Positions 51,470 to 59,569 of a stretch of 64,000 nt of DNA are shown in pieces. The stretch lies in NCBI GenBank assembly GCA_016839165.1, contig CP069300.1:186001-250000 (forward strand), given 5' to 3'. Position 1 is the stretch's first letter, and every line of letters begins with the position of its first letter. The position numbers were made by a program, and so were the translations under genes. The notes under the pieces were generated by a model. The model was not told where the DNA came from and searched no databases. It saw only the letters and a program-made list of their open reading frames with translations. Source of the DNA: Bradyrhizobium sp. PSBB068 (lineage in GTDB: Bacteria > Pseudomonadota > Alphaproteobacteria > Rhizobiales > Xanthobacteraceae).

Positions 51470-52289
51470 CCGCGCGCCGCCGGACACGAAGGACCAATTG
51501 GGCGAAGCGACGCGGCCGGTCGCGTTTCGCGGCGCCGGCTTCACGCCGGGCGGCAGCCGCTATGCGGGTTGGCTCGCGCTCGCACTCGTCATCGCGATCT
51601 GGCAGCTCGCCGGCAGTGCCGGATGGGTCAATCCGCTGTTCCTGCCGGCGCCGTCGGCGATCGCGGTCGCGATCTATAAGCTCGCGACGTCGGGCGCGCT
51701 GTGGCAGCACCTCTCCTGGTCGATCATGCGGATCGGCACCGGCTGGATGATCGGCACGGCAGCGGGCGTCATTGTCGGCTTTGCGATCGGGCTGTCGACC
51801 ATGGCGCGCGGTGTCGGCATCACCTTCATCTCGGCGCTGTTTCCGATCCCGAAGATCGCGCTGCTGCCGCTCTTGATCCTGTGGCTCGGGATCGGCGAGG
51901 AGCCGAAGATCGCGACCATTGCGCTCGGGGTGTTCTTCTCGACCGCGATCTCGGTTTATAGCGGCGTCGATGCGGTGCCGCGCAACCTGATCCGGATGGC
52001 ACAGAGCTTCAACGTGCCGTTCCACGCCATCGTGCGCCGCGTGATCTGGCCGGGCGCGCTGCCCTCGATCCTCGCCGGCTTCCGCATCACCGCATCCGTT
52101 GCGTTGCTGCTGGTGGTCAGCGCCGAGATGATCGGCGCGCAATACGGCATCGGCGCCTTCGTGCTGCAGGCCGGCAATCTGATGCAGACCGACCAACTGC
52201 TGGCCGGCGTCGTGATCCTGTCGCTGTTCGGCCTCGCGGTCGGGAAGCTGATCAATCTGCTGGAGACGCGGCTGCTGCACTGGCGGTGA
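51441..52289 (+). CDS. ABC transporter permease (NitT/TauT type)
   Basis: 282 residues from the ATG at 51441; an ATG at 51462 is also possible. After a hydrophilic start come six hydrophobic helices with LWQHLSWSIMRIGTGWMIGT and the EAA-type loop FNVPFHAIVRRVIWPGALPS, characteristic of binding-protein-dependent permeases. It overlaps the ATPase gene, so the two are translationally coupled. Confidence 0.93.
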   Translation: MPSARSSMLDRAPPDTKDQLGEATRPVAFRGAGFTPGGSRYAGWLALALVIAIWQLAGSAGWVNPLFLPAPSAIAVAIYKLATSGALWQHLSWSIMRIGTGWMIGTAAGVIVGFAIGLSTMARGVGITFISALFPIPKIALLPLLILWLGIGEEPKIATIALGVFFSTAISVYSGVDAVPRNLIRMAQSFNVPFHAIVRRVIWPGALPSILAGFRITASVALLLVVSAEMIGAQYGIGAFVLQAGNLMQTDQLLAGVVILSLFGLAVGKLINLLETRLLHWR

Positions 52290-52315
52290 GGGGCGCGAGG
52301 GCGGCAAACTCAAAT

Positions 52316-52445
52316 GTCGTCCCTGCGAAAGCAGGGACCCATAACCACAGGAGGTCGTCGTTAGGAAAGGCTGGGGCCCCAGCACCTCCAACAACACGAC
52401 CCTGTGGTTATGGGTCCCGGGTCGCGCTTCGCTTGCCCGGGACGA
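52316..52445. repeat. Intergenic palindromic element, GTCGTCCCGGC family (copy 4, variant)
   Basis: Left arm GTCGTCCCTGCGAAAGCAGG at 52316-52351, right arm at 52400-52445 with an enlarged inner loop (CCCGGGTCGCGCTTCGCTTG). Lies between the convergent permease and gentisate dioxygenase genes. Confidence 0.8.
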
Positions 52446-52482
52446 CGGTGGTTCCGGGACGACGACGACTACACGTTTCTGG

Positions 52483-53523
52483 CTACGCGTTGCCCCGATC
52501 CTCGCGGAACAGGTCGAGCTTCTGCTGCACCGGGCGGTCGGAGAACGAGAACAGCACCGAGTCGGTATCGGCCTCGTGGGTGACCCAGTGCCAGCTCGGC
52601 ACCACGAACAAATCGCGCGGGCCCCATTCGAAGGTCTGATCGCCGACCCGGGTGCGGCCCTTGCCTTCGATCGCGGCGAACACCGTGGCGTCGGTCGACC
52701 GATAGCGCGCGGTCTTGAAGCCCTTCGGCAGCAGCTGGATGAAGGTGCCGATGGTCGGCATCGCGAAATCGCCGGTCTCGGGGTTGGAGAATTTCAGCTT
52801 GAGGCCGTGGCAGGCGTCCCACTCGTCGCTGGTTCTGGCCTTCTCCAGCGCCTCGCGGGTGTATTCATAGGGGTAGTTGAAGATCGGTGAGGTCTTCGAT
52901 GTCCGCTTCTGATCGATCGGCAGGAGATTGTGACCGTAGCGCGCGAAGCTGGCGCCGGCCGGCTTGGAGATCGACTGCTGGTCTTCCTTGGCGCCTTCGG
53001 CAAACGAGCAGTCGAAGAACTGCACCATCGGGATGTCGAGCCCGTCGAGCCAGAACATCGGCTCATTGGTTTCGTTGGAATGGTCGTGCCAGGTCATCGA
53101 CGGCGTGATGACGAAATCGCCCGGCGACATCGCGGTGCGCTCGCCGTCGACCGCGGTGAACGCGCCCTGGCCCTCGAGCACGAAGCGCAGCGCCGATTGC
53201 GCATGGCGATGGGCGGGGGCGATATCGCCCGGCACCACCATCTGCACGCCGGCGAAAAGTGAGGTCGTGATCTTGGACTGGCCGCGCAGCCCGGGATTTT
53301 CCAGCACCAGCACGCGGCGCTCGGCTTCCTTGGCCGTGATCAGTCTGCCGGCCTCGTTCATGTAATCGCGGATCTGGTCGAACTTCCACAAGTGAGGCCG
53401 GCAGGCGCTCTTCGGCTCCGGCGTGATCAGATCGTTCATCACGTTCCACAACGCCGAGAGGTTTTGGCCGTCGATCTTCTTGTAGAACGCTTCGCGCTCC
53501 GGGGTCTTCTGCACGGCTTCCAT
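52483..53523 (-). CDS. Gentisate 1,2-dioxygenase
   Basis: 346 residues with the bicupin pattern of ring-cleaving gentisate dioxygenases: VPGDIAPAHRHAQSALRFVL (iron-binding His residues), FVITPSMTWHDHSNE and MFWLDGLDIPMVQFFD, then a second cupin with FVVPSWHWVTHEADT. It opens gentisate to maleylpyruvate using Fe(II) and O2. The promoter (TTGACG, 16 bp, TATACT) overlaps the 53559-53578 palindrome that is the likely MarR site. The divergent isomerase gene acts on its product. Confidence 0.95.
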   Translation of the reverse strand: MEAVQKTPEREAFYKKIDGQNLSALWNVMNDLITPEPKSACRPHLWKFDQIRDYMNEAGRLITAKEAERRVLVLENPGLRGQSKITTSLFAGVQMVVPGDIAPAHRHAQSALRFVLEGQGAFTAVDGERTAMSPGDFVITPSMTWHDHSNETNEPMFWLDGLDIPMVQFFDCSFAEGAKEDQQSISKPAGASFARYGHNLLPIDQKRTSKTSPIFNYPYEYTREALEKARTSDEWDACHGLKLKFSNPETGDFAMPTIGTFIQLLPKGFKTARYRSTDATVFAAIEGKGRTRVGDQTFEWGPRDLFVVPSWHWVTHEADTDSVLFSFSDRPVQQKLDLFREDRGNA

Positions 53524-53558
53524 GGCAAGCCTCCCATCGTTCTTGTCGGTGCAATTTA

Positions 53559-53578
53559 ATTGACAGTATACTCACAAT
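53559..53578. promoter_or_regulatory. Candidate MarR operator, site 1 (gentisate dioxygenase / isomerase)
   Basis: ATTGACAGTATACTCACAAT, an imperfect palindrome of form ATTG-N2-AGTATACT-N2-CAAT. On the minus strand its TATACT (53570-53565) is the -10 hexamer of a TTGACG-N16-TATACT promoter for gentisate dioxygenase. Site 2 at 58886-58905 matches at 18 of 20 positions. Confidence 0.72.
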
Positions 53579-53592
53579 ATGGCTAGCGTCAA
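53565..53592 (-). promoter_or_regulatory. Sigma-70-type promoter for gentisate dioxygenase
   Basis: On the reverse strand, TTGACG (53592-53587), 16-bp spacer, TATACT (53570-53565). Start of transcription would be near 53558, giving a leader of about 35 nt. Confidence 0.6.
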
Positions 53593-53618
53593 TCTAACGA
53601 AATGCAAGGGAGGTTCCG

Positions 53619-54251
53619 ATGAAGCTGCATGGCTATTTCCGGAGCAGCGCGTCCTACCGGGTCCGGATCGCCCTCAACATGAAGGGGCTGACGCCGGAGC
53701 ACCTGCCGCATCATCTGCGCAAGGGCGAGCAGTGCGCGCCGGCCTATCTCGCCATCAATCCGCAGGGGCTGGTGCCGACATTGGAGAGCGACGCCGGCGC
53801 GATCCTCACCCAGTCGCTCGCGATCATCGAATGGCTCGATGAGACCAACCCCAATCCGCCGCTGCTGCCGAAGGATCCGCTGCGGCGCGCCAAGGTGCGG
53901 GCGTTCGCGCAGGCGATCGCCTGTGACACCCACCCGGTGCAGAATCTGAAGGTGCTGGCGCGGCTGCGCAAGCTCGGCCTGCCCGAAGAGCAGGTGACCG
54001 AATGGGCGGCCTGGGCCAATCGCGAAGGACTTGCGGCCTGCGAGACCCTGATCGCTGACGAGGCCGGGCCGTTCTGCTTCGGCGATACGCCGACGCTTGC
54101 CGATCTCTGCCTGGTGCCGCAGCTCGCCAATGCGCGGCGCTTCGGCGTCGACGTCTCGGCCTATCCGCGCCTGCTCAAGGCCGAGGCCGCGACAAAGCAA
54201 GTCGAGGCGTTCGCCGACGCCGCCCCGGACAGGCAGCCCGATGCCGAGTAG
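53619..54251 (+). CDS. maiA: Zeta-class GST isomerase (maleylpyruvate/maleylacetoacetate isomerase)
   Basis: 210 residues. It opens YFRSSASYRVRIALNMKGL, the zeta-GST active-site sequence SSxSxRVR, then NPQGLVPTLE and QSLAIIEWLDE for glutathione binding, and a helical C-terminal domain with TPTLADLCLVPQL. Such enzymes isomerise maleylacetoacetate in tyrosine breakdown or maleylpyruvate in gentisate breakdown. Being divergent from gentisate dioxygenase and co-transcribed with the hydroxylase, it most likely acts on maleylpyruvate. Its stop overlaps the marR start. Confidence 0.9.
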   Translation: MKLHGYFRSSASYRVRIALNMKGLTPEHLPHHLRKGEQCAPAYLAINPQGLVPTLESDAGAILTQSLAIIEWLDETNPNPPLLPKDPLRRAKVRAFAQAIACDTHPVQNLKVLARLRKLGLPEEQVTEWAAWANREGLAACETLIADEAGPFCFGDTPTLADLCLVPQLANARRFGVDVSAYPRLLKAEAATKQVEAFADAAPDRQPDAE

Positions 54252-54753
54252 CAAGCCGACGCCCGTCACCATGGACGCGGTCTACACCGCGCCCGGCTAT
54301 CTGTTCCGGCGCATGCAGCAGATCGCGGTCGCGCTCTTCATCGAGGAGTGCAGGGCGTTCGACCTGACGCCGGTGCAATATGCCGCGCTGGTCACGATCT
54401 CGACCCATCCCGGCATCGACGCCACCAGGCTCTCCGCCGTGATCGCGTTCGACCGCTCCACGCTCGGCAATGTGATCGAGCGGCTGCAGGCCAAGGAATA
54501 CATCGTTCGCAAGCCGGCGGCGGAGGACAAGCGCGTCAAGCTGCTCTATCTCACCAAGGCCGGCGCGGGCGTGCTCAACGACATCATGCCCTCGGTCGAC
54601 AAGGCGCAGGCACGGATGCTCGAGCCGCTGAAGCCGGCCGACCGCAAAACGCTGCTCTCGCTCTTGACCCAGCTTGTCGATCTCAACAACGAGGCGTCGC
54701 GGGTGCCGTTGCGCGCCGAGGACGCGCTCGAACATCTGGGGAGGTCGGGCTGA
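54241..54753 (+). CDS. MarR-family transcriptional regulator of the gentisate cluster
   Basis: 170 residues from the ATG at 54241, overlapping the isomerase stop by 11 bp. The winged-helix is visible: FDLTPVQYAALVTISTHPGI, LSAVIAFDRSTLGNVIERLQ (recognition helix) and the wing AAEDKRVKLLYLTKAG. MarR repressors are released by aromatic ligands. Its place inside the operon and the two palindromes at 53559 and 58886 suggest it controls this operon, gentisate dioxygenase and the CoA-route genes. Confidence 0.93.
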   Translation: MPSSKPTPVTMDAVYTAPGYLFRRMQQIAVALFIEECRAFDLTPVQYAALVTISTHPGIDATRLSAVIAFDRSTLGNVIERLQAKEYIVRKPAAEDKRVKLLYLTKAGAGVLNDIMPSVDKAQARMLEPLKPADRKTLLSLLTQLVDLNNEASRVPLRAEDALEHLGRSG

Positions 54754-55937
54754 TGGCGGAGACGCGACCTGTCCTGATCGCGGGCGGCGGCATCGGCGGC
54801 CTTGCCGTGGCGCTCGGCCTCGCGCAGAAGGGCATCCGCTCGATCCTGCTGGAGAAGGCGGCCGCGCTCGGCGAGATCGGCGCCGGCATCCAGCTCGGGC
54901 CGAATGCGTTCCACGCCTTCGACTATCTCGGCGTCGGCGAGGCCGCGCGCAACATGGCCGTCTATATCGACCAGCTCCGGCTGATGGATGCGCTGACCGC
55001 CGATGAGATCACCCACATCGATCTCGGCGAGACGTTTCGCGCGCGGTTCGGCAACCCCTATGCCGTGGTGCATCGCGGCGACCTGCATGGCGTGTTCCTG
55101 CGCGCTTGCGAGAGGCACGAACTGATCGAGCTGCGCGTCTCCAGCGAGGTGACAGGCTACGAGCAGGACGGATCGTCCGTGACCGCAAAGCTCGCCAATG
55201 GCGCGCGCGTCACCGGACGCCTGCTGATCGGCGCCGACGGGTTGTGGTCCAACATCCGCAAGCAGGTCACGGCGGACGGCCCGCCGCGCGTCTCCGGCCA
55301 TACCACCTATCGCTCGGTGATCCCGACAGAGCAGATGCCCGAGGATCTGCGCTGGAACGCGGCGACGCTGTGGGCCGGCCCGAAATGCCATATCGTGCAT
55401 TACCCGCTGTCGGGCTGGAAGGTGTTCAACCTCGTCGTCACCTATCACAACGACGCGCCGGAGCCGGTCGCCGGCAAGCCGGTGTCCGAGCAAGAGGTGA
55501 TGAAGGGCTTCACCCACGTCCACGAACGCGCGCAGAATATCATCCGCCACGGCACCAACTGGAAGCTCTGGGTGCTCTGCGACCGCGATCCCACCGAGCG
55601 CTGGATCGACGGCCGCGTCGCGCTGCTCGGCGACGCCGCGCATCCGATGTTGCAATATTTCGCGCAGGGCGCCTGCCAGGCGATGGAAGACGCGGTCTGC
55701 CTGTCGCACATGCTGGCCAATCACGATGATCAGGCGGCGGCGCTCGACGCCTATCGCGCGCAACGCTTCCCGCGCACCGCGCGCGTGCAGCTGATGTCCC
55801 GTGCGATCGGCGAGCACGTTTATCACCCGGCCGGCGACCACGCCCGCATCCGCAATGCGATCATGAGCGCGAAGTCGCAGAACGAATGGTGCGACGATAT
55901 CGCGTGGCTGTATGGCGGAACGGGGTTGGGCGGTTAG
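54753..55937 (+). CDS. FAD-dependent aromatic hydroxylase, 3-hydroxybenzoate 6-monooxygenase-like
   Basis: 394 residues; the ATG shares its A with the marR TGA. Flavoprotein hydroxylase motifs are VLIAGGGIGGLAVALGLAQK, LLIGADGLWSNIR (DG motif) and VALLGDAAHPMLQYFAQGAC (GD motif). The C-terminus (YHPAGDHARIRNAIMSAKSQ, then WLYGGTG) matches 3-hydroxybenzoate 6-hydroxylases and salicylate hydroxylases. With gentisate dioxygenase next door, conversion of 3-hydroxybenzoate to gentisate is the best reading. A repeat follows its stop. Confidence 0.9.
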   Translation: MAETRPVLIAGGGIGGLAVALGLAQKGIRSILLEKAAALGEIGAGIQLGPNAFHAFDYLGVGEAARNMAVYIDQLRLMDALTADEITHIDLGETFRARFGNPYAVVHRGDLHGVFLRACERHELIELRVSSEVTGYEQDGSSVTAKLANGARVTGRLLIGADGLWSNIRKQVTADGPPRVSGHTTYRSVIPTEQMPEDLRWNAATLWAGPKCHIVHYPLSGWKVFNLVVTYHNDAPEPVAGKPVSEQEVMKGFTHVHERAQNIIRHGTNWKLWVLCDRDPTERWIDGRVALLGDAAHPMLQYFAQGACQAMEDAVCLSHMLANHDDQAAALDAYRAQRFPRTARVQLMSRAIGEHVYHPAGDHARIRNAIMSAKSQNEWCDDIAWLYGGTGLGG

Positions 55938-55974
55938 CTAGTAGTGGCTGACGTACGCGTTCGCCACACCCTCA

Positions 55975-56094
55975 GTCGTCGTCGCGGCGAAGGCCGGGAC
56001 CCAACCACGAATAGTCGTTGTTGAGGCAGCTGGGGCCCCGATCTTCGCGCCACAAGCATTTGTGGTTATGGGTCCCGGCTTTCGCCGGGACGAC
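55975..56094. repeat. Intergenic palindromic element, GTCGTCCCGGC family (copy 5)
   Basis: Left arm near 55975-56010 (GTCGTCGTCGCGGCGAAGGC), right arm 56059-56094 (TTTGTGGTTATGGGTCCCGG). Between the convergent hydroxylase and aryl-CoA ligase genes. Confidence 0.8.
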
Positions 56095-56133
56095 ATTGAA
56101 TGTGTGGCCGCTGTGGTGCGCAAGCCGGCGTCG

Positions 56134-57744
56134 CTACATCCGCATCACCGCCTGCCGGTCGATCTTGCCCGTGCCGGTCTTCGGCAGTTCGTCGATGAAC
56201 TTCACCTCGCGCGGATATTTGTAGGGCAGGAGCTTCGTCTTGACGTAGTCCTGCAACCGCCGCGTCGCCTCATCGCTGTCGAAGCCGGCCTTGTTCATCA
56301 CCACCACGGCCCGCAGCGTCATGCGGCGGTCGGGCAATTCGGCGCCGTAGACCGCGCATTCGCGGACGTCGGGGTGATCGGCGAGGCAGAGCTCGACCTC
56401 CAGCGGATAGACCCACTGGCCGGAGATCTTGATAAGGTCGTCGGCGCGGCCGCGGAAGAAGTGGAAGCCGTCGCTGTCGCGCACGAAGCGGTCGCCGGTG
56501 TAGATCCAGCCGTCTTCGCGCACGGTCTCGGCGGTCTTGTCCGGCCGGTTCCAGTACAGCGGTGTTGCGGAATCGCCGCGCACCCACAAAATGCCTTCCT
56601 CATTGTCGCCGACCTCGCGGCCGTCGCTGTCGCGCAGCATGATCTCGTAGCCGGGCACGCGCAGGCCGGCGGCGCCGAGCTTCTTCTGCTCCGCGCGGTT
56701 GCTGAGATAGACGTGCAGCACCTCGGTCGAGCCGAGGCCTTCGATGATCTCGAGCCCGGTGAGCTGTTTCCAGCCGTTGAACACATCGGCCGATAGCACC
56801 TCGGCGGCGGAGACCGCCATGCGCAGCGAGGAGAAGTCCGCAGCGTCCGCGCCTTCGGCCTTGGTCAGGGTGATGTAGAGCGTCGGCAGCCCGAAGAATA
56901 CGGTCGGCCGATACTGACCGATCGCCGCGAAGATCGCGGCGGGTTTCGGTTGGCCCGGCAGCAGCAGCGTGGCGGCGCCGACCGAGAAGGGAAACGTGAT
57001 CGAATTGCCGAAGCCGTAGGCGAAGAAGATCTTCGGCACCGAGAAGCAGATGTCGCCGGGCTTGAGCTTCAGCACGTTGCGGGCAAAGGCGAGCTCGCTA
57101 TAGGCCATGTCGTGCTGCAAATGCACGATGCCCTTGGGGCGGCCGGTCGAGCCTGACGAATACATCCAGAACGCCATCTCGTTGCGATGGGTGTCGGCCG
57201 CGTCGAGCTCGCTCCGAAATCCTTGCAGCCATTCGCCGGCATCACGCGTCTCCGCAACGGCATGACCGCCCGCGGCGCCGTTGACCACGATCAGCGTGCG
57301 CAGCGGCGTATCCTTGCAGGCCTCGGCGTTGAAGCGCGAGCAGAACTCCGCATCGGTGACGGCGACCTGCGCGCCGGCATCGGACAGGTAGAATTGCAGC
57401 AGCTCCGGCGTCGTCAGCGTGTTGATCAGGAGCGGCACGAGACCGGCGCGCACAGCGCCGAAGAACGCCGCCGGGTAGGCCGGGGTGTCGTCAAGGAACA
57501 GCAGCACGCGGTCGCCGCGCTTCAGCCCGAGCGACAGGAATGCGTGACCCCAGCGTGCTGCGTCGGCGCAGAGCTCGCGATACGTCCGTGTGCCGGCCGG
57601 GCCGGTCAGCGCCAGGCGTTCGGCATTGCCGTTGCCGAGATTGTCGAACAGGATGCGGCTCGCATTGTAGTGCGCGGGAATCGCAAAGCCGATCTCGCGC
57701 GCACCGGGACTGTCCTGCGGAACCTGGTCGGCGATCAGGCTCAT
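56134..57744 (-). CDS. Benzoate-CoA ligase family aryl-CoA ligase
   Basis: 536 residues of the ANL superfamily. The AMP-binding loop is MYSSGSTGRPKGIVHLQHD, followed by EGLGSTEVLHVYLSN (benzoate-CoA ligase type), YTGDRFVRD and the C-terminal catalytic Lys in LPKTGTGKIDRQ. It activates an aromatic acid to its CoA thioester with ATP. It overlaps the start of the monooxygenase stop region by 4 bp, so the pair is co-translated (57741-57744). Substrate could be salicylate, 3-hydroxybenzoate, anthranilate or benzoate. Confidence 0.92.
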   Translation of the reverse strand: MSLIADQVPQDSPGAREIGFAIPAHYNASRILFDNLGNGNAERLALTGPAGTRTYRELCADAARWGHAFLSLGLKRGDRVLLFLDDTPAYPAAFFGAVRAGLVPLLINTLTTPELLQFYLSDAGAQVAVTDAEFCSRFNAEACKDTPLRTLIVVNGAAGGHAVAETRDAGEWLQGFRSELDAADTHRNEMAFWMYSSGSTGRPKGIVHLQHDMAYSELAFARNVLKLKPGDICFSVPKIFFAYGFGNSITFPFSVGAATLLLPGQPKPAAIFAAIGQYRPTVFFGLPTLYITLTKAEGADAADFSSLRMAVSAAEVLSADVFNGWKQLTGLEIIEGLGSTEVLHVYLSNRAEQKKLGAAGLRVPGYEIMLRDSDGREVGDNEEGILWVRGDSATPLYWNRPDKTAETVREDGWIYTGDRFVRDSDGFHFFRGRADDLIKISGQWVYPLEVELCLADHPDVRECAVYGAELPDRRMTLRAVVVMNKAGFDSDEATRRLQDYVKTKLLPYKYPREVKFIDELPKTGTGKIDRQAVMRM

Positions 57745-58871
57745 GACGGTCCCTTTGCGGCTTCGTACCGGGCCATGAAGGCCGGCGACATCGCGCGCAG
57801 CCGCGCGTCGTCGATGCGGCCGGAGCGGGTGATGTAGCTGTAGGCGAAATCCAGCAGGTCGCGCTTCATGTGCGCGGGGAAATGCTCATACCAGTCGGCG
57901 CTGGTCCGCGCCGCGGTGACGAGCTTCTTCACGATCGGCTTACGCTCGCTCTCGTAGCGCGCTAGTGCTGCGGCAACGCCGCTTTCGCTCTCCAGCGCCT
58001 TGGTCAGCGCAATCGCGTCCTCGATCGCCAGCCGCGTACCGGAGCCGATCGAGAAGTGCGCGGAATGCAGCGCGTCGCCGATCAGCACCATGTTGCCGTG
58101 CGACCAGCGCTCGTTCCAGATCCACGGGAAATTGCGCCACACCGATTTGTTCGAGATCAGCCGGTGGCCATCCAGTGTCTCGGCGAACACCTCCTCGCAG
58201 ATCGCCTGCGACTCTTCGATGCTCCTGTCGGCGAAGCCGTAGGCCGCCCAGGTCGCCGCGTCGCACTCGACCAGGAAGGTGCTCATGTCCTTCGCATAGC
58301 GATAGTGATGGGCGTTGAAGCAGCCCACGTCGGTTGCCACAAAGGTCTGCGACAACGTTGCGAAGGGCTTCGTGGTGCCGTACCAGGCGAATTTGTTGGT
58401 CGAGTGCGAGACCGATGCCCCGAATGCGGTCTCGAAACCGCGGCGAACCATCGAGTTCAGCCCGTCGGCAGCGACGATCAGGTCGTACCCCTTGAGCTCA
58501 CCGACCGATTGCACAGCAGTGTCGAATTGCGGCGTGACGCCGACACTGCGCACGCGCTCCTGCAGGAGCGTCAGCAATGCCAGCCGCCCGATCGAGGAGA
58601 ACCCGACGCCATCGATCTCGACGCTCTCGCCGCGCAGATTGAGGGTGATGTTCTTCCAGCTCTCCATCCGCGGGGTGATGGCGTCGACCGTCTCGGGGTC
58701 GTCGGCGCGCAGGAAGTCCAGCGCCTGCTCGGAGAACACCACGCCGAAGCCCCAGGTGGCGCCGGCCGGATTCTGCTCGAACAGATCGATCTCGGCGTCG
58801 GGATGACGCTTCTTCCAGAGATAGGCGAAATAGAGCCCGCCGGGCCCTCCGCCGATCACGGCGATCCGCAA
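57741..58871 (-). CDS. FAD-dependent monooxygenase, salicylyl-CoA 5-hydroxylase-like (stand-alone)
   Basis: 376 residues. MRIAVIGGGPGGLYFAYLWK starts the FAD domain; WGFGVVFSEQALDFL, DLIVAADGLNSMVRR (DG motif) and MVLIGDALHSAHFSIGSGTR (GD motif) follow. This matches the N-terminal half of the bifunctional salicylyl-CoA 5-hydroxylase/2-aminobenzoyl-CoA monooxygenase family, which usually continues into an Old-Yellow-Enzyme-like half; here the protein stops without it. It is first in the operon with the aryl-CoA ligase, so it should hydroxylate a CoA thioester. A candidate MarR site sits 15 bp upstream. Confidence 0.87.
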   Translation of the reverse strand: MRIAVIGGGPGGLYFAYLWKKRHPDAEIDLFEQNPAGATWGFGVVFSEQALDFLRADDPETVDAITPRMESWKNITLNLRGESVEIDGVGFSSIGRLALLTLLQERVRSVGVTPQFDTAVQSVGELKGYDLIVAADGLNSMVRRGFETAFGASVSHSTNKFAWYGTTKPFATLSQTFVATDVGCFNAHHYRYAKDMSTFLVECDAATWAAYGFADRSIEESQAICEEVFAETLDGHRLISNKSVWRNFPWIWNERWSHGNMVLIGDALHSAHFSIGSGTRLAIEDAIALTKALESESGVAAALARYESERKPIVKKLVTAARTSADWYEHFPAHMKRDLLDFAYSYITRSGRIDDARLRAMSPAFMARYEAAKGPS

Positions 58872-58885
58872 CGTCTGCCTCCCAG

Positions 58886-58905
58886 ATTGACAGTGTACTT
58901 ACAAT
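58886..58905. promoter_or_regulatory. Candidate MarR operator, site 2 (monooxygenase / aryl-CoA ligase operon)
   Basis: ATTGACAGTGTACTTACAAT, same dyad plan as site 1 (ATTG-N2-AGTGTACT-N2-CAAT). It lies 15-34 bp before the monooxygenase start, with TACACT on the minus strand at the place where site 1 has its -10 hexamer. Confidence 0.7.
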
Positions 58906-58986
58906 TTGGATCGAGACTAATCTCCCTCTGGCGGGAACGCCAGAGGGAAAATGCGCGCAGCGGCTACAAGCGTGGTGCCGAAAAGT

Positions 58987-59199
58987 TCAGTAGCAGCGGC
59001 GGACCTTGACCCCGTCGACCCAAATCCAGCGGCAGCCGGCGACGACGGGCTTGCGGACGACGACCGCGCCGCGATGGCCGGCGCATCCCGCGCGATAGGG
59101 GCCGCGCCCGCACACGACCGCGTTGGCGTCGGCGGACTCGAAGGCCATGGTCGCGGCAAAGGACAGCAGGGCTGCAGCGATCAGCAATAATGAGCGCAT
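58987..59199 (-). CDS. Small secreted Cys-containing basic protein
   Basis: 70 residues. A signal peptide (LLLIAAALLSFAATMAFESADA) leads into VVCGRGPYRAGCAGHRGAVV and a C-terminal GCRWIWVDGVKVRRCY, with four Cys in all. Short secreted proteins starting VVCGRGPYRAGCAG are common and uncharacterised in Bradyrhizobium. Function unknown; periplasmic or extracellular. Confidence 0.75.
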   Translation of the reverse strand: MRSLLLIAAALLSFAATMAFESADANAVVCGRGPYRAGCAGHRGAVVVRKPVVAGCRWIWVDGVKVRRCY

Positions 59200-59308
59200 G
59201 ATATTCCCTCTCCCGGAGTGAGGACTGGTTGGCCTCTGGATGACAACAAGGTGCTGCGGCTTCGTGCCCGACAGTCGCCGGGCACAGGTCGTCGCGCCGC
59301 TTGTGCGG

Positions 59309-59530
59309 CTATTTCTTTTCGGCTTCCGCCAGCACCTTCTTGCAGGCGGGCGTCAGCTTGTCGCTTTCCTTGGCGAGGCAGGCGATGATGCGCCCGCCGC
59401 CGGGCGTCACGCTCTTGCAGAACTTCTGGTAGTCGCCCATGCAGGCGTCGCGTTGCGCCGTAGTCAGCTCCTGGGCAAAGACGGCGGTTGAGCCGCACAG
59501 CAAGGCGGCGGTCAGGACAATACGCAGCAT
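59309..59530 (-). CDS. Single-domain cysteine-rich repeat secreted protein
   Basis: 73 residues. A signal peptide (IVLTAALLCGSTAVFA) is followed by one cysteine-rich repeat: ACMGDYQKFCKSVTPGGGRI, ACLAKESDKLTPACKK. The Cys pattern (C, C, then PGGGRI, C, C) is repeated three times in the neighbouring protein at 59570. The domain resembles the Cys-rich Golgi-apparatus-protein-like repeat annotated in many proteobacteria; its role there is unknown. Likely periplasmic with two disulfides. Confidence 0.85.
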   Translation of the reverse strand: MLRIVLTAALLCGSTAVFAQELTTAQRDACMGDYQKFCKSVTPGGGRIIACLAKESDKLTPACKKVLAEAEKK

Positions 59531-59569
59531 CGATCGCTCCCTGTTCCGGTCAGTCGGGTGAAAACGGCA

